From positions 124,001 to 188,000 of the forward strand of contig NZ_JADDIV010000004.1 in assembly GCF_015070875.1 (NCBI RefSeq): 64,000 bases of DNA. The letters run 5' to 3'. The position numbers were made by a program, and so were the translations under genes. A model generated the notes under the pieces. It was given only the letters and a program-made list of their open reading frames with translations, did not search any database and had not been told where the DNA came from. Below, in pieces: positions 58,014 through 64,000 of the stretch. Position 1 is the stretch's first letter. Each line of letters starts with the position of its first letter. The DNA is from Ramlibacter pallidus. Lineage in GTDB: Bacteria > Pseudomonadota > Gammaproteobacteria > Burkholderiales > Burkholderiaceae_C.

Positions 58014-60136
58014 CCCTGCGGCCCCTGGTGCTCGCCGCCTGCCTGTGCGCCGCGCCGGCGGCACAGGCGCTGCCGTCCTTCGACGAGGTGCGGCGCGAGC
58101 ACCGTCCTTCCGACGCGCTGGTGGTCGACCGCCAGGGCGAGCTGCTGCACCGCCTGCGCAGCGACGACAGCGTGCGGCGCGGGCAGTGGGTCACGCTGGA
58201 AGACGTCTCCCCCGCCTTCCGCACGGCCATCGTGCTGTCGGAGGACCAGCGCTTCTGGCAGCACAGCGGCGTCGACTGGCGCGCGGCCTCCGCGGCCGCA
58301 TGGGGCACGTTGTGGAACCAGCGCACCCGCGGTGCTTCGACCATCACCATGCAGCTGGCCGGCCTGGTGGACGGCGACTGGCGCCAGCGGCCGGGCGGGC
58401 GCAACGTGCCGCAGAAGCTGGGGCAGGCGGTGGCGGCCAGGGTGCTCGAAGCGCGCTGGCGCAAGGACCAGATCCTGGAGGGCTACCTGAACCTCGTGCC
58501 TTTCCGCGGAGAGATGGTGGGCATCGACGCGTTGTCGCGCAACCTCTTCGGCAAGGCCCCGCATGGCCTGGACGCGCAGGAGTCGGCCATCGCCGCAGCC
58601 CTGGTCCGGGCGCCGAATGCCGCCCCGCGGCAGGTGGCGCGGCGCGCCTGCGGCGTGCTCAAGGCCATGGAAGGCCGCGCCGACTGCGAGGCGCTGGACA
58701 TGGCGGTGGAGGCGGCGCTGGGCCGCCGCGCCTTCGCCGCCAGCGAGGGCATGGCGCCGCACCTGGCGCGCCAACTGCTGCGGCAGTCGCCAGGCCAGGC
58801 GCGCATCGCGACCACCTTGCGCGCCGACGTGCAGCGCGTCGCGCTGGCCTCGCTGCGCCAGCACCTGCGGGAGCTGAAGGGCCGCAACGTCGAGGACGGC
58901 GCCGTCGTCGTGCTGGACAACGCCACCGGCGAGGTGCTGGCCTGGGTGGGGTCGTCGGGCGACCTGAGCCGGGCGGCGGAGGTGGATGGCGTCACCGCCC
59001 TGCGCCAGGCCGGATCGACGTTGAAGCCCTTCCTCTATGCGCAGGCGATCGCCGAACGCCGCATCACGGCCGCTTCTTTGCTGGACGATTCGCCCGCGCA
59101 CATCCCGACGGCGGCCGGCCTCTACATCCCGCAGAACTACGACCATGCCTTCAAGGGCTGGGTCTCGGCGCGCACGGCGCTCGGCGCCTCGCTCAACGTG
59201 CCGGCGGTGCGCACGCTGGTGATGGTGTCGCCCGAAGCTTTCCACCGCACGTTGGGCGCGGCCGGCCTGCCGCTGCGCGAAGGCGGCGGCTACTACGGCT
59301 ACAGCCTGGCCCTGGGCAGCGCCGAGGTCCCGCTGCTGGGGCTGGCGAACGCGTACCGCACGCTGGCCAACCAGGGGCGGTTCTCGGAGCCGCGCACGAC
59401 GCCGCGCGCACCCGCCAAGCCCGTGCAGGCCATGGACGCCGGCGCGGCCTTCATCGTCGCCGACATCCTTTCCGACCCGAACGCCCGCGCCCGCACCTTC
59501 GGCACCGACAGCCTGCTGGCCACGCGCTTCTGGACGGCGGTGAAGACCGGCACCAGCAAGGACATGCGCGACAACTGGGCCGTGGGTTTTTCGCAGCGCT
59601 ACACCGTGGGCGTCTGGGTCGGCAATGCCAGCGGGGCGGCCATGCATGCCGTCAGCGGCACGAGCGGTGCCGCGCCGGTGTGGGCGGCCGTGATGCGCCA
59701 CCTGCACGCCGGCACGCCGTCGCAGGCGCCCCGGCCGCCCGCCGGCCTGGTGCAGCAGAAGGTGCGCTTCGGCGACGCACTGGAAGCGGAACGGGCGGAG
59801 TGGTTCCTCGCCGGGACCCAGCAGGAGCGCATGGCCCTGGACCGGCCTCCAGCCGCCCAAGCGGCGGTGCGCATCGCGGCGCCGGTGGACGGGACGATCG
59901 TCGCGCTGGACCCCGACATCCCGCCGCGGCACCAGCGGCTGCAGCTGCGCGCCGTCGGCGGCGATGCCCTGCGCTGGCGCGTGGACGGCAAGGAGTTCGC
60001 GCGCGGCGCGCAGGCCGGCTGGATGCCGTGGCCGGGGCGGCACGTGCTGCAGCTGGTGGACGCGCGGGGGAGGGTGCTGGACGAGGTGCGCGTGGAAGTG
60101 CGCGGGGCGGGCGTGAAGGCCGCCCGCAAGAACTAG
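58010..60136 (+). CDS. pbpC: penicillin-binding protein 1C
   Basis: A 708-residue bifunctional peptidoglycan synthase. A GTG start gives an N-terminal signal anchor. The glycosyltransferase domain has the catalytic Glu78 in SEDQRFWQHSGVDW and RGASTITMQLA. The transpeptidase domain has Ser336 in GSTLKPF, SLN, and Lys512 in VKTGTSKDMRDNW. A C-terminal BiPBP_C-type beta domain follows (about 610-700). It overlaps the alpha-2-macroglobulin gene by 4 bp. Confidence 0.96.
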   Translation: MTLRPLVLAACLCAAPAAQALPSFDEVRREHRPSDALVVDRQGELLHRLRSDDSVRRGQWVTLEDVSPAFRTAIVLSEDQRFWQHSGVDWRAASAAAWGTLWNQRTRGASTITMQLAGLVDGDWRQRPGGRNVPQKLGQAVAARVLEARWRKDQILEGYLNLVPFRGEMVGIDALSRNLFGKAPHGLDAQESAIAAALVRAPNAAPRQVARRACGVLKAMEGRADCEALDMAVEAALGRRAFAASEGMAPHLARQLLRQSPGQARIATTLRADVQRVALASLRQHLRELKGRNVEDGAVVVLDNATGEVLAWVGSSGDLSRAAEVDGVTALRQAGSTLKPFLYAQAIAERRITAASLLDDSPAHIPTAAGLYIPQNYDHAFKGWVSARTALGASLNVPAVRTLVMVSPEAFHRTLGAAGLPLREGGGYYGYSLALGSAEVPLLGLANAYRTLANQGRFSEPRTTPRAPAKPVQAMDAGAAFIVADILSDPNARARTFGTDSLLATRFWTAVKTGTSKDMRDNWAVGFSQRYTVGVWVGNASGAAMHAVSGTSGAAPVWAAVMRHLHAGTPSQAPRPPAGLVQQKVRFGDALEAERAEWFLAGTQQERMALDRPPAAQAAVRIAAPVDGTIVALDPDIPPRHQRLQLRAVGGDALRWRVDGKEFARGAQAGWMPWPGRHVLQLVDARGRVLDEVRVEVRGAGVKAARKN

Positions 60137-60324
60137 AAGCGGAACTGCAGGTATTCGGGGCGCCGCTGCACGTCGCCGTAGGCTTCCTTGGCGCGGCGGA
60201 TGCGCTCCAGGTCCTTGATCAGCGTTTCGAGCGCGGACTGGGCGCCCACGCCGCTGCGGCCGCGCGGCACGCGGTATTCGGGCGGCTTGACCTCGGGGTC
60301 CAGGTAGGCGATGCGTTCGGGCAT
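60133..60324 (-). CDS. hypothetical small protein (63 aa)
   Basis: A 63-residue ORF, basic and charged, MPERIAYLDPEVKPPEYRVPRG.. then an amphipathic helix (ALETLIKDLERIRRAKEAYG). No signal or membrane segment. It overlaps the pbpC stop by 4 bp in a convergent arrangement. The coding potential is reasonable, but I recognise no family. Confidence 0.6.
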   Translation of the reverse strand: MPERIAYLDPEVKPPEYRVPRGRSGVGAQSALETLIKDLERIRRAKEAYGDVQRRPEYLQFRF

Positions 60325-60415
60325 GACGGCGTCCAGCCCCTATGGTACCGACACCGGGCCAGACTTGTCCACGCCGCGGGTGGACCCGAGGCGCCCCGGC
60401 CGGCCGGCCCGACCG

Positions 60416-60421
60416 CAGAAT
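60416..60421 (+). promoter_or_regulatory. -10-like hexamer CAGAAT before 60428
   Basis: CAGAAT, six bases, ATG with no Shine-Dalgarno, matching the leaderless spacing. Confidence 0.35.
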
Positions 60422-60427
60422 GGCCGG

Positions 60428-60610
60428 ATGAAAACGCTCCTCCTCATCGCCCTGGTGGCCGGCCTGTCCGGTTGCGGCTGGTTCGACCGCAAGGTCACCG
60501 CCAACCTCACCGGTCACTCCGTGTCGTGCATCGACGGCGTGCGCTACCTGCAGTTCGCCAGCGGGGTGACCGTGCAGTACACGGCGGAAGGCCGCGTGCG
60601 CACCTGCTGA
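60428..60610 (+). CDS. small lipoprotein (60 aa)
   Basis: A 60-residue protein with a signal peptide ending in lipobox LSGC, mature part GWFDRKVTANLTGHSVSCIDGVRYLQFASGVTVQYTAEGRVRTC. Two cysteines in the mature part (SCID, RTC) could form a disulfide. Its role is unknown. Confidence 0.72.
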   Translation: MKTLLLIALVAGLSGCGWFDRKVTANLTGHSVSCIDGVRYLQFASGVTVQYTAEGRVRTC

Positions 60611-60711
60611 ATGCGCGCTGCGGGCGCACGCGCAGTGCCCGGTGGGCCATCCTCCTACGCAGGCGTGCGACGCGCCGGCCTAGATTGGGCGTCGACCACA
60701 AGGAAGCAGAC

Positions 60712-61014
60712 ATGCCCAATCCCAACAACCGCATCAAGCAGACCGGCGACACACGCCTGAACGACGTGGGCTATGACCTGGGCGCCGACGACGACGTCGC
60801 GGCCGAACTCGACATCACCAGCGCGCAGTCGGAAGCGGCCGTGTTCCATCCCTCCGCCAGCGGCGTGCCGGAGGGCGAATCGCGCATGCAGCGTGCCCAG
60901 TCGACCTACCGCGGCTACCTGGCCGACGCGCAGGCGCAGGTGGAGGCGCAGCCCTTGGCCGCGCTGGGCGGGGCCTTCCTGCTCGGCTTCGTGCTGGCGC
61001 GCCTGACGCGCTGA
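60712..61014 (+). CDS. small membrane-anchored hypothetical protein (100 aa)
   Basis: A 100-residue protein: polar, acidic first 75 residues, then a single C-terminal helix (LAALGGAFLLGFVLARLTR), a tail-anchored layout resembling the ElaB/YqjD group, though no direct motif match is seen. AAGGAAG precedes the ATG, and TAGATT at 60681 may be its -10. Confidence 0.7.
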   Translation: MPNPNNRIKQTGDTRLNDVGYDLGADDDVAAELDITSAQSEAAVFHPSASGVPEGESRMQRAQSTYRGYLADAQAQVEAQPLAALGGAFLLGFVLARLTR

Positions 61015-61056
61015 GCGGGGCGATTCCCGCCCCGGGTGGGGCGAATGGCGGCGACG

Positions 61057-61062
61057 CATAAT
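61057..61062 (+). promoter_or_regulatory. -10 hexamer CATAAT of the aldehyde dehydrogenase gene
   Basis: CATAAT (5 of 6 to consensus) predicts a start near 61069, 18 bases before the ATG and overlapping the AAGGG ribosome-binding site region. Confidence 0.45.
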
Positions 61063-61086
61063 CCCGGGTTCACCCAAGGGACCGCC

Positions 61087-62526
61087 ATGACCTACCCCAA
61101 CACCCAGCTCTTCATCAACGGCGAATGGCAGGACGCTGCCGACGGCCGTTCGCTCGCCGTCTTCAACCCGTCCACCGGCAAGGAGATCGGCCGCGTGGCG
61201 CAGGCCTCCAAGGCCGACCTCGACCGTGCGCTGGCAGCCGCCCAGAAAGGCTTCGAGACCTGGCGCGACATGCCGCCGGCGGAACGCGCGAAGGTCATGC
61301 GCAAGGCCGCCGGGCTGATCCGCGAGCGCGCGGCCGAGATTGCGCCCCTGATCACGCAGGAGCAGGGCAAGCCGCTGGTGGAAGCCAAGGGCGAGACCCT
61401 GGCCGCCGCCGACATGATCGAGTGGTATGCCGACGAAGGCCTGCGCGTCTACGGCCGCCTGGTGCCCTCGCGCTTCAAGCCCGAGATGCGCCAGATGGTG
61501 GTGAAGGACCCGGTCGGCCCGGTCGCGGCCTTCACGCCCTGGAACTTCCCCATCAACCAGGTGGTGCGCAAGGTCGGCCCGGCACTGGCCGCCGGCTGCT
61601 CCATGCTGGTGAAGGCAGCGGAGGAAACGCCCGCCGGCCCCGCTGCTTTCATCAAGGCCTTCGCCGATGCGGGCATCCCCGCGGGCGTGCTGCAGCTGGT
61701 GTACGGCAACCCGGCCGAGATCTCCGGCTACCTCATCCCGCACCCGGTGATCCGCAAGGTGACCTTCACCGGCTCGACGCCGGTCGGCAAGCAGCTGGCG
61801 GCCATGGCCGGCCAGCACATGAAGCGCGTGACGATGGAACTGGGCGGCCACGCCCCGGTGATCGTCTGCGAGGACGCCGACATCGCCCTGGCGGTCAAGT
61901 CGGCCGGTGCCGCCAAGTTCCGCAACGCGGGCCAGGTGTGCATCTCGCCCACGCGCTTCCTGGTGCACGAAAGCATCAAGAACGACTTCGCGAAGGCCCT
62001 GGCCGACTACGCCAAGGGCATCAAGGTCGGCGACGGCCTGGCCGAAGGCACGCAGATGGGCCCGCTGGCCAACCCGCGCCGCGTGACGGCGATGGCGGAG
62101 CTGCACGAGGATGCCGTGAAGCACGGCGCGCAGGTGCTCACGGGTGGCAAGCGCATCGGTGACGCGGGCAACTTCTGGGAGCCGACCGTGCTGGTCGACG
62201 TGCCGCTGGAAGCGAAGATGTTCAACGACGAGCCCTTCGGCCCGGTGGCCGGCATCCGCAGCTTCAACAAGCTGGAAGAAGCCATCGCCGAAGCCAACCG
62301 CCTCTCGTTCGGCCTGGCCGGCTACGGCTTCACGAAGTCGCTGAAGAATGCCGACCTGCTGACGCGCCGCGTGGAAGTGGGCATGCTGTGGATCAACATG
62401 CCCGCCATGCCCAGCGCCGAGATGCCCTTCGGCGGCATCAAGGATTCGGGCTACGGCTCCGAAGGCGGCCCCGAGTCGCTGGAGGCGTACCTGAACGTGC
62501 GCTCGGTCGCGGTGATGAACGTCTGA
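61087..62526 (+). CDS. NAD(P)-dependent succinate-semialdehyde dehydrogenase-like aldehyde dehydrogenase
   Basis: A 479-residue ALDH closest to GabD/SSADH. Catalytic Cys285 in [11 protein letters not shown], general base Glu251 in MELGGHAP, cofactor-binding GSTPVGKQL and NFP. Start 61087 ([14 protein letters not shown]) gives the standard N terminus. SSADH oxidises succinate semialdehyde to succinate in GABA and related pathways. A C4 or other aldehyde substrate is possible. It is single, with a terminator at 62587. Confidence 0.9.
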   Translation: MTYPNTQLFINGEWQDAADGRSLAVFNPSTGKEIGRVAQASKADLDRALAAAQKGFETWRDMPPAERAKVMRKAAGLIRERAAEIAPLITQEQGKPLVEAKGETLAAADMIEWYADEGLRVYGRLVPSRFKPEMRQMVVKDPVGPVAAFTPWNFPINQVVRKVGPALAAGCSMLVKAAEETPAGPAAFIKAFADAGIPAGVLQLVYGNPAEISGYLIPHPVIRKVTFTGSTPVGKQLAAMAGQHMKRVTMELGGHAPVIVCEDADIALAVKSAGAAKFRNAGQVCISPTRFLVHESIKNDFAKALADYAKGIKVGDGLAEGTQMGPLANPRRVTAMAELHEDAVKHGAQVLTGGKRIGDAGNFWEPTVLVDVPLEAKMFNDEPFGPVAGIRSFNKLEEAIAEANRLSFGLAGYGFTKSLKNADLLTRRVEVGMLWINMPAMPSAEMPFGGIKDSGYGSEGGPESLEAYLNVRSVAVMNV

Positions 62527-62544
62527 CGCGCCCCGTCGCGCAAC

Positions 62545-62580
62545 GCCCCGTGATTCCCGCGCAGGCGGGAATCACGGGGC
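62545..62580. repeat. dRS3-like palindrome (16-bp perfect arms)
   Basis: GCCCCGTGATTCCCGC and its exact complement flank GCAG. The core ATTCCCGCGCAGGCGGGAAT matches the 20-bp repeat known as dRS3 in Neisseria and also common in Burkholderiales. The repeat can be a target for XerC/D-type phage integration. Confidence 0.75.
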
Positions 62581-62586
62581 ATCAGG

Positions 62587-62610
62587 AAGGCCGCCGCGAG
62601 GCGGCCTTTT
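62587..62610 (+). terminator. intrinsic terminator of the aldehyde dehydrogenase gene
   Basis: AAGGCCGCC and GGCGGCCTT form a 9-bp stem with a GCGA tetraloop; the right arm's last bases begin a TTTT run ending at 62610. Confidence 0.8.
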
Positions 62611-62623
62611 CCGTTGCAGCGGC

Positions 62624-62932
62624 TTATGCCACCAGCTCCCCGTAGTCCTTCTGGTGCTTCTCGATGAACTTCGCGATGAAGGGGCACTGCGGCACGGCCT
62701 TGCGGCCGCTGCTCCTGACGTCGTCGAGGGCCAGCGCCGCGAGTTTGGAGCCCAGGCCCTGGCCTTCGAACTGCGGCTGCACCTCCGTGTGCGTGAACCG
62801 CACCGCGTTGCCTTCCAGCCGGTAGGCGGCGATGGCGGCGAGTTCGCCGTCGATGCGCAGCTCGTACTGCGCGGCCCCGCTGTTGTGCTTGAACTCCGGC
62901 GTGGCGCCCGTGGCTTGCTGTTGCTGCTTCAT
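62624..62932 (-). CDS. GNAT-family N-acetyltransferase (YidJ/NATD1-like)
   Basis: A 102-residue protein: YELRIDGELAAIAAYRL, an acceptor-domain strand VRFTHTEVQPQFEGQGLGSKLAALALDDVR with the acetyl-CoA pyrophosphate loop (Q-x-x-G-x-G), and CPFIAKFIEKH. It has the short GCN5-related fold of the YjdJ family. Its substrate is unknown. CAACAT lies six bases before the ATG at 62932. Confidence 0.88.
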   Translation of the reverse strand: MKQQQQATGATPEFKHNSGAAQYELRIDGELAAIAAYRLEGNAVRFTHTEVQPQFEGQGLGSKLAALALDDVRSSGRKAVPQCPFIAKFIEKHQKDYGELVA

Positions 62933-62988
62933 GCCGCCATGTTGCCGCAAACCCGGCGCGCCGTGGCCCCGCCCAGGCGGCTTGTGGC

Positions 62989-62994
62989 TAGCAT
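62989..62994 (+). promoter_or_regulatory. -10 hexamer TAGCAT before the 30-aa ORF
   Basis: TAGCAT, six bases, ATG; no Shine-Dalgarno. This supports the small ORF at 63001 as a transcribed leaderless gene. Confidence 0.4.
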
Positions 62995-63000
62995 CGGCGC

Positions 63001-63093
63001 ATGGCCACCCAACCCCCGCCCGAGCCGCTGCCGCCCCTGTCTCCGCCGACCAACCCGCCCGGCGGCCCGAAGCCGATGCCCGAGCCGATGTAG
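63001..63093 (+). CDS. putative 30-residue proline-rich peptide
   Basis: An ORF of 31 codons including TAG, MATQPPPEPLPPLSPPTNPP followed by a Gly/Pro/Lys/Met end. The high proline content could reflect GC-rich DNA alone. The hexamer spacing upstream is the main support. It lies between the divergent GNAT gene and the convergent gene at 63103. Confidence 0.35.
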   Translation: MATQPPPEPLPPLSPPTNPPGGPKPMPEPM

Positions 63094-63102
63094 CCGCCGG
63101 CC

Positions 63103-63303
63103 TCAGTGCGGCACGGGCTCGATCGCCGGCACGGACAGCTCCCGCCCGACCATCGCACGGGCGTACAGGTAGTTCAGGCGCGCCTGCTCGCTGAGCCCGT
63201 CGAGGTCGACGCGGCCATGGCGGTCGCAGGGAAAGGCGAACCCCCTGCCGTCGAACAGGGAGCGGAAGCACAGCTGGAATGCGGTCGTCGTTGCCTGGGA
63301 CAT
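63103..63303 (-). CDS. conserved hypothetical protein (66 aa)
   Basis: A 66-residue protein starting MSQATTTAFQLCFRSLFDG, then FAFPCDRHGRVDLDGLSEQARLNYLYARAMVGRE. It has two cysteines and no signal. Start 63303 is preceded by AGGAGGTGAC, a very strong Shine-Dalgarno. The function is unknown; similar short proteins occur in Burkholderiales. Confidence 0.75.
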   Translation of the reverse strand: MSQATTTAFQLCFRSLFDGRGFAFPCDRHGRVDLDGLSEQARLNYLYARAMVGRELSVPAIEPVPH

Positions 63304-63403
63304 GTCACCTCCTGCGTCCTGGGGCTCTTCCACCTTCAACGCGGCAGGCGGGAAGGCGGGCGACGCCGCGCTGCAAAGCTGCAGTGAAGACTGTGACGCC
63401 GGA

Positions 63404-64000
63404 CTACGGGGTGGGCGCGGGCAGTGCGTCGAGCGGGCTGGCGGTGCCGCCCGCGGCGACCTTGAGGACGTGCGTGTAGATCATCGTGGTGCTCACGTCG
63501 CTGTGGCCGAGGAGCTCCTGCACGGTGCGGATGTCCGTCCCGGCCTGGAGCAGGTGCGTGGCGAAGCTGTGTCGCAGGGTGTGGGCGGAGACCTTCTTCT
63601 GGAGGCCGGCGCGCGCCGCGGCGGCCTTGATGGCGCGCTGCAGGCGCTCTTCGTGCAGGTGGTGCCGGCGCACCTCGCCAGTGGCGGGGTCGGTCGACAT
63701 CGCGGGCGAGGGAAAGACCCAGAACCAACCCCAGCTCTGCCCGACCTTCGGGTACTTGAGTTCCAGCGCGTGCGGCACCTGCACGCCGCCCTGTTCGCGC
63801 AGTCGGTCGGTCTCCCAGACGCGGCGGGCGGCGGCGACTTGCGCCCCGAGCGCCGCGGCGAGCGAGCGCGGAAGCATCACCACGCGGTCCTTCCGCCCCT
63901 TGGCTTCGCGAACGACGACCACGTTGCGGTCGAAGTCGACGTCCTTCACGCGCAGGCGCATCGCCTCCATCAGGCGCATGCCCGTGCCGTAGAGGAGCCG
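63404..64000 (-). CDS. integron-type tyrosine recombinase IntI (5' part outside window)
   Basis: The C-terminal 190 or so residues of a tyrosine recombinase, open to the right edge (it continues upstream as [18 protein letters not shown]). All four catalytic positions of this half are present: the box I Arg in GMRLMEA, His/Arg in [11 protein letters not shown], His in LLGHSDVST and the Tyr in TMIYTHV. The extra segment [20 protein letters not shown] matches the domain specific to integron integrases, as does [13 protein letters not shown]. The rest of the gene, its attI site and any cassette array should lie beyond 64000, on the far side of its 5' end. Confidence 0.93.
   Translation of the reverse strand, partial: RLLYGTGMRLMEAMRLRVKDVDFDRNVVVVREAKGRKDRVVMLPRSLAAALGAQVAAARRVWETDRLREQGGVQVPHALELKYPKVGQSWGWFWVFPSPAMSTDPATGEVRRHHLHEERLQRAIKAAAARAGLQKKVSAHTLRHSFATHLLQAGTDIRTVQELLGHSDVSTTMIYTHVLKVAAGGTASPLDALPAPTP

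Noticed and set aside
51915..58064. Very long open frame on the minus strand across the alpha-2-macroglobulin gene (over 2000 codons)
   Set aside because: It is antisense to a gene with clear domain motifs; its sequence is dominated by Arg/His/Ala/Val runs typical of reverse frames in high-GC DNA.

Overview
This 64 kb window is high-GC (about 70%) chromosomal DNA of a betaproteobacterium, most likely Burkholderiales, family Comamonadaceae (Ramlibacter/Variovorax-like). This rests on the gene order tpiA-secG-tRNA-Leu-nuoA..N followed by a DUF2818 membrane gene, a NUDIX gene and a DUF1178 gene; on four periplasmic Bug/TctC-type binding proteins; and on the protein sequences themselves. The genus is an inference.

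Layout. 1-11 kb: end of tsaD, a methyltransferase, a LysR gene facing a small ORF plus a tautomerase, a small heat-shock protein, a binding protein and an aminotransferase, then rpsO-pnp with clear RNA structures, a quinone oxidoreductase, tpiA and secG. 11.6-26.2 kb: tRNA-Leu(GAG) and a complete 14-gene complex I operon, many of whose genes overlap by ATGA. 26.2-29.4 kb: DUF2818, NUDIX and DUF1178 genes and a convergent ABC exporter. 29.4-38.3 kb: a CoA-transferase, three Bug proteins, a UxaA/GarD-type sugar-acid dehydratase, DUF456 and an orphan histidine kinase. 38.4-43.1 kb: a nucleotidyltransferase and a metallophosphoesterase back to back, an amino-acid permease, an exported methyltransferase and a signal-less binding protein. 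43.2-51.5 kb: a catabolic island with Bug, SDR, crotonase and acyl-CoA ligase on the minus strand, divergent from a tannase/feruloyl-esterase-like lipoprotein and followed by a LuxR-family regulator and a flavin monooxygenase-like gene. 51.5-60.1 kb: a DUF305 lipoprotein, a giant alpha-2-macroglobulin with a CLEQ thioester motif, and pbpC overlapping it. 60.1-64 kb: small proteins, an aldehyde dehydrogenase, a dRS3-like palindrome, a GNAT gene and, cut by the right edge, an integron-type integrase (IntI).

Most notable. (1) The esterase/acyl-CoA-ligase intergenic region holds two copies of a 20-bp dyad (TGTCCTCC-N4-GGAGGACA and a degenerate copy) 31 bp apart. Each lies about 43 bp upstream of the start predicted from the TAnnnT hexamer of one of the two divergent promoters, the geometry expected for a LuxR-type activator. 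(2) An IntI-like integrase at the edge suggests a chromosomal integron just outside the window. (3) Several genes have a TAnnnT hexamer exactly six bases before the start codon and no Shine-Dalgarno, which suggests leaderless transcripts. (4) Long hairpins precede pnp and rpsO, consistent with RNA-level autoregulation. No gap between genes exceeds 300 bases.
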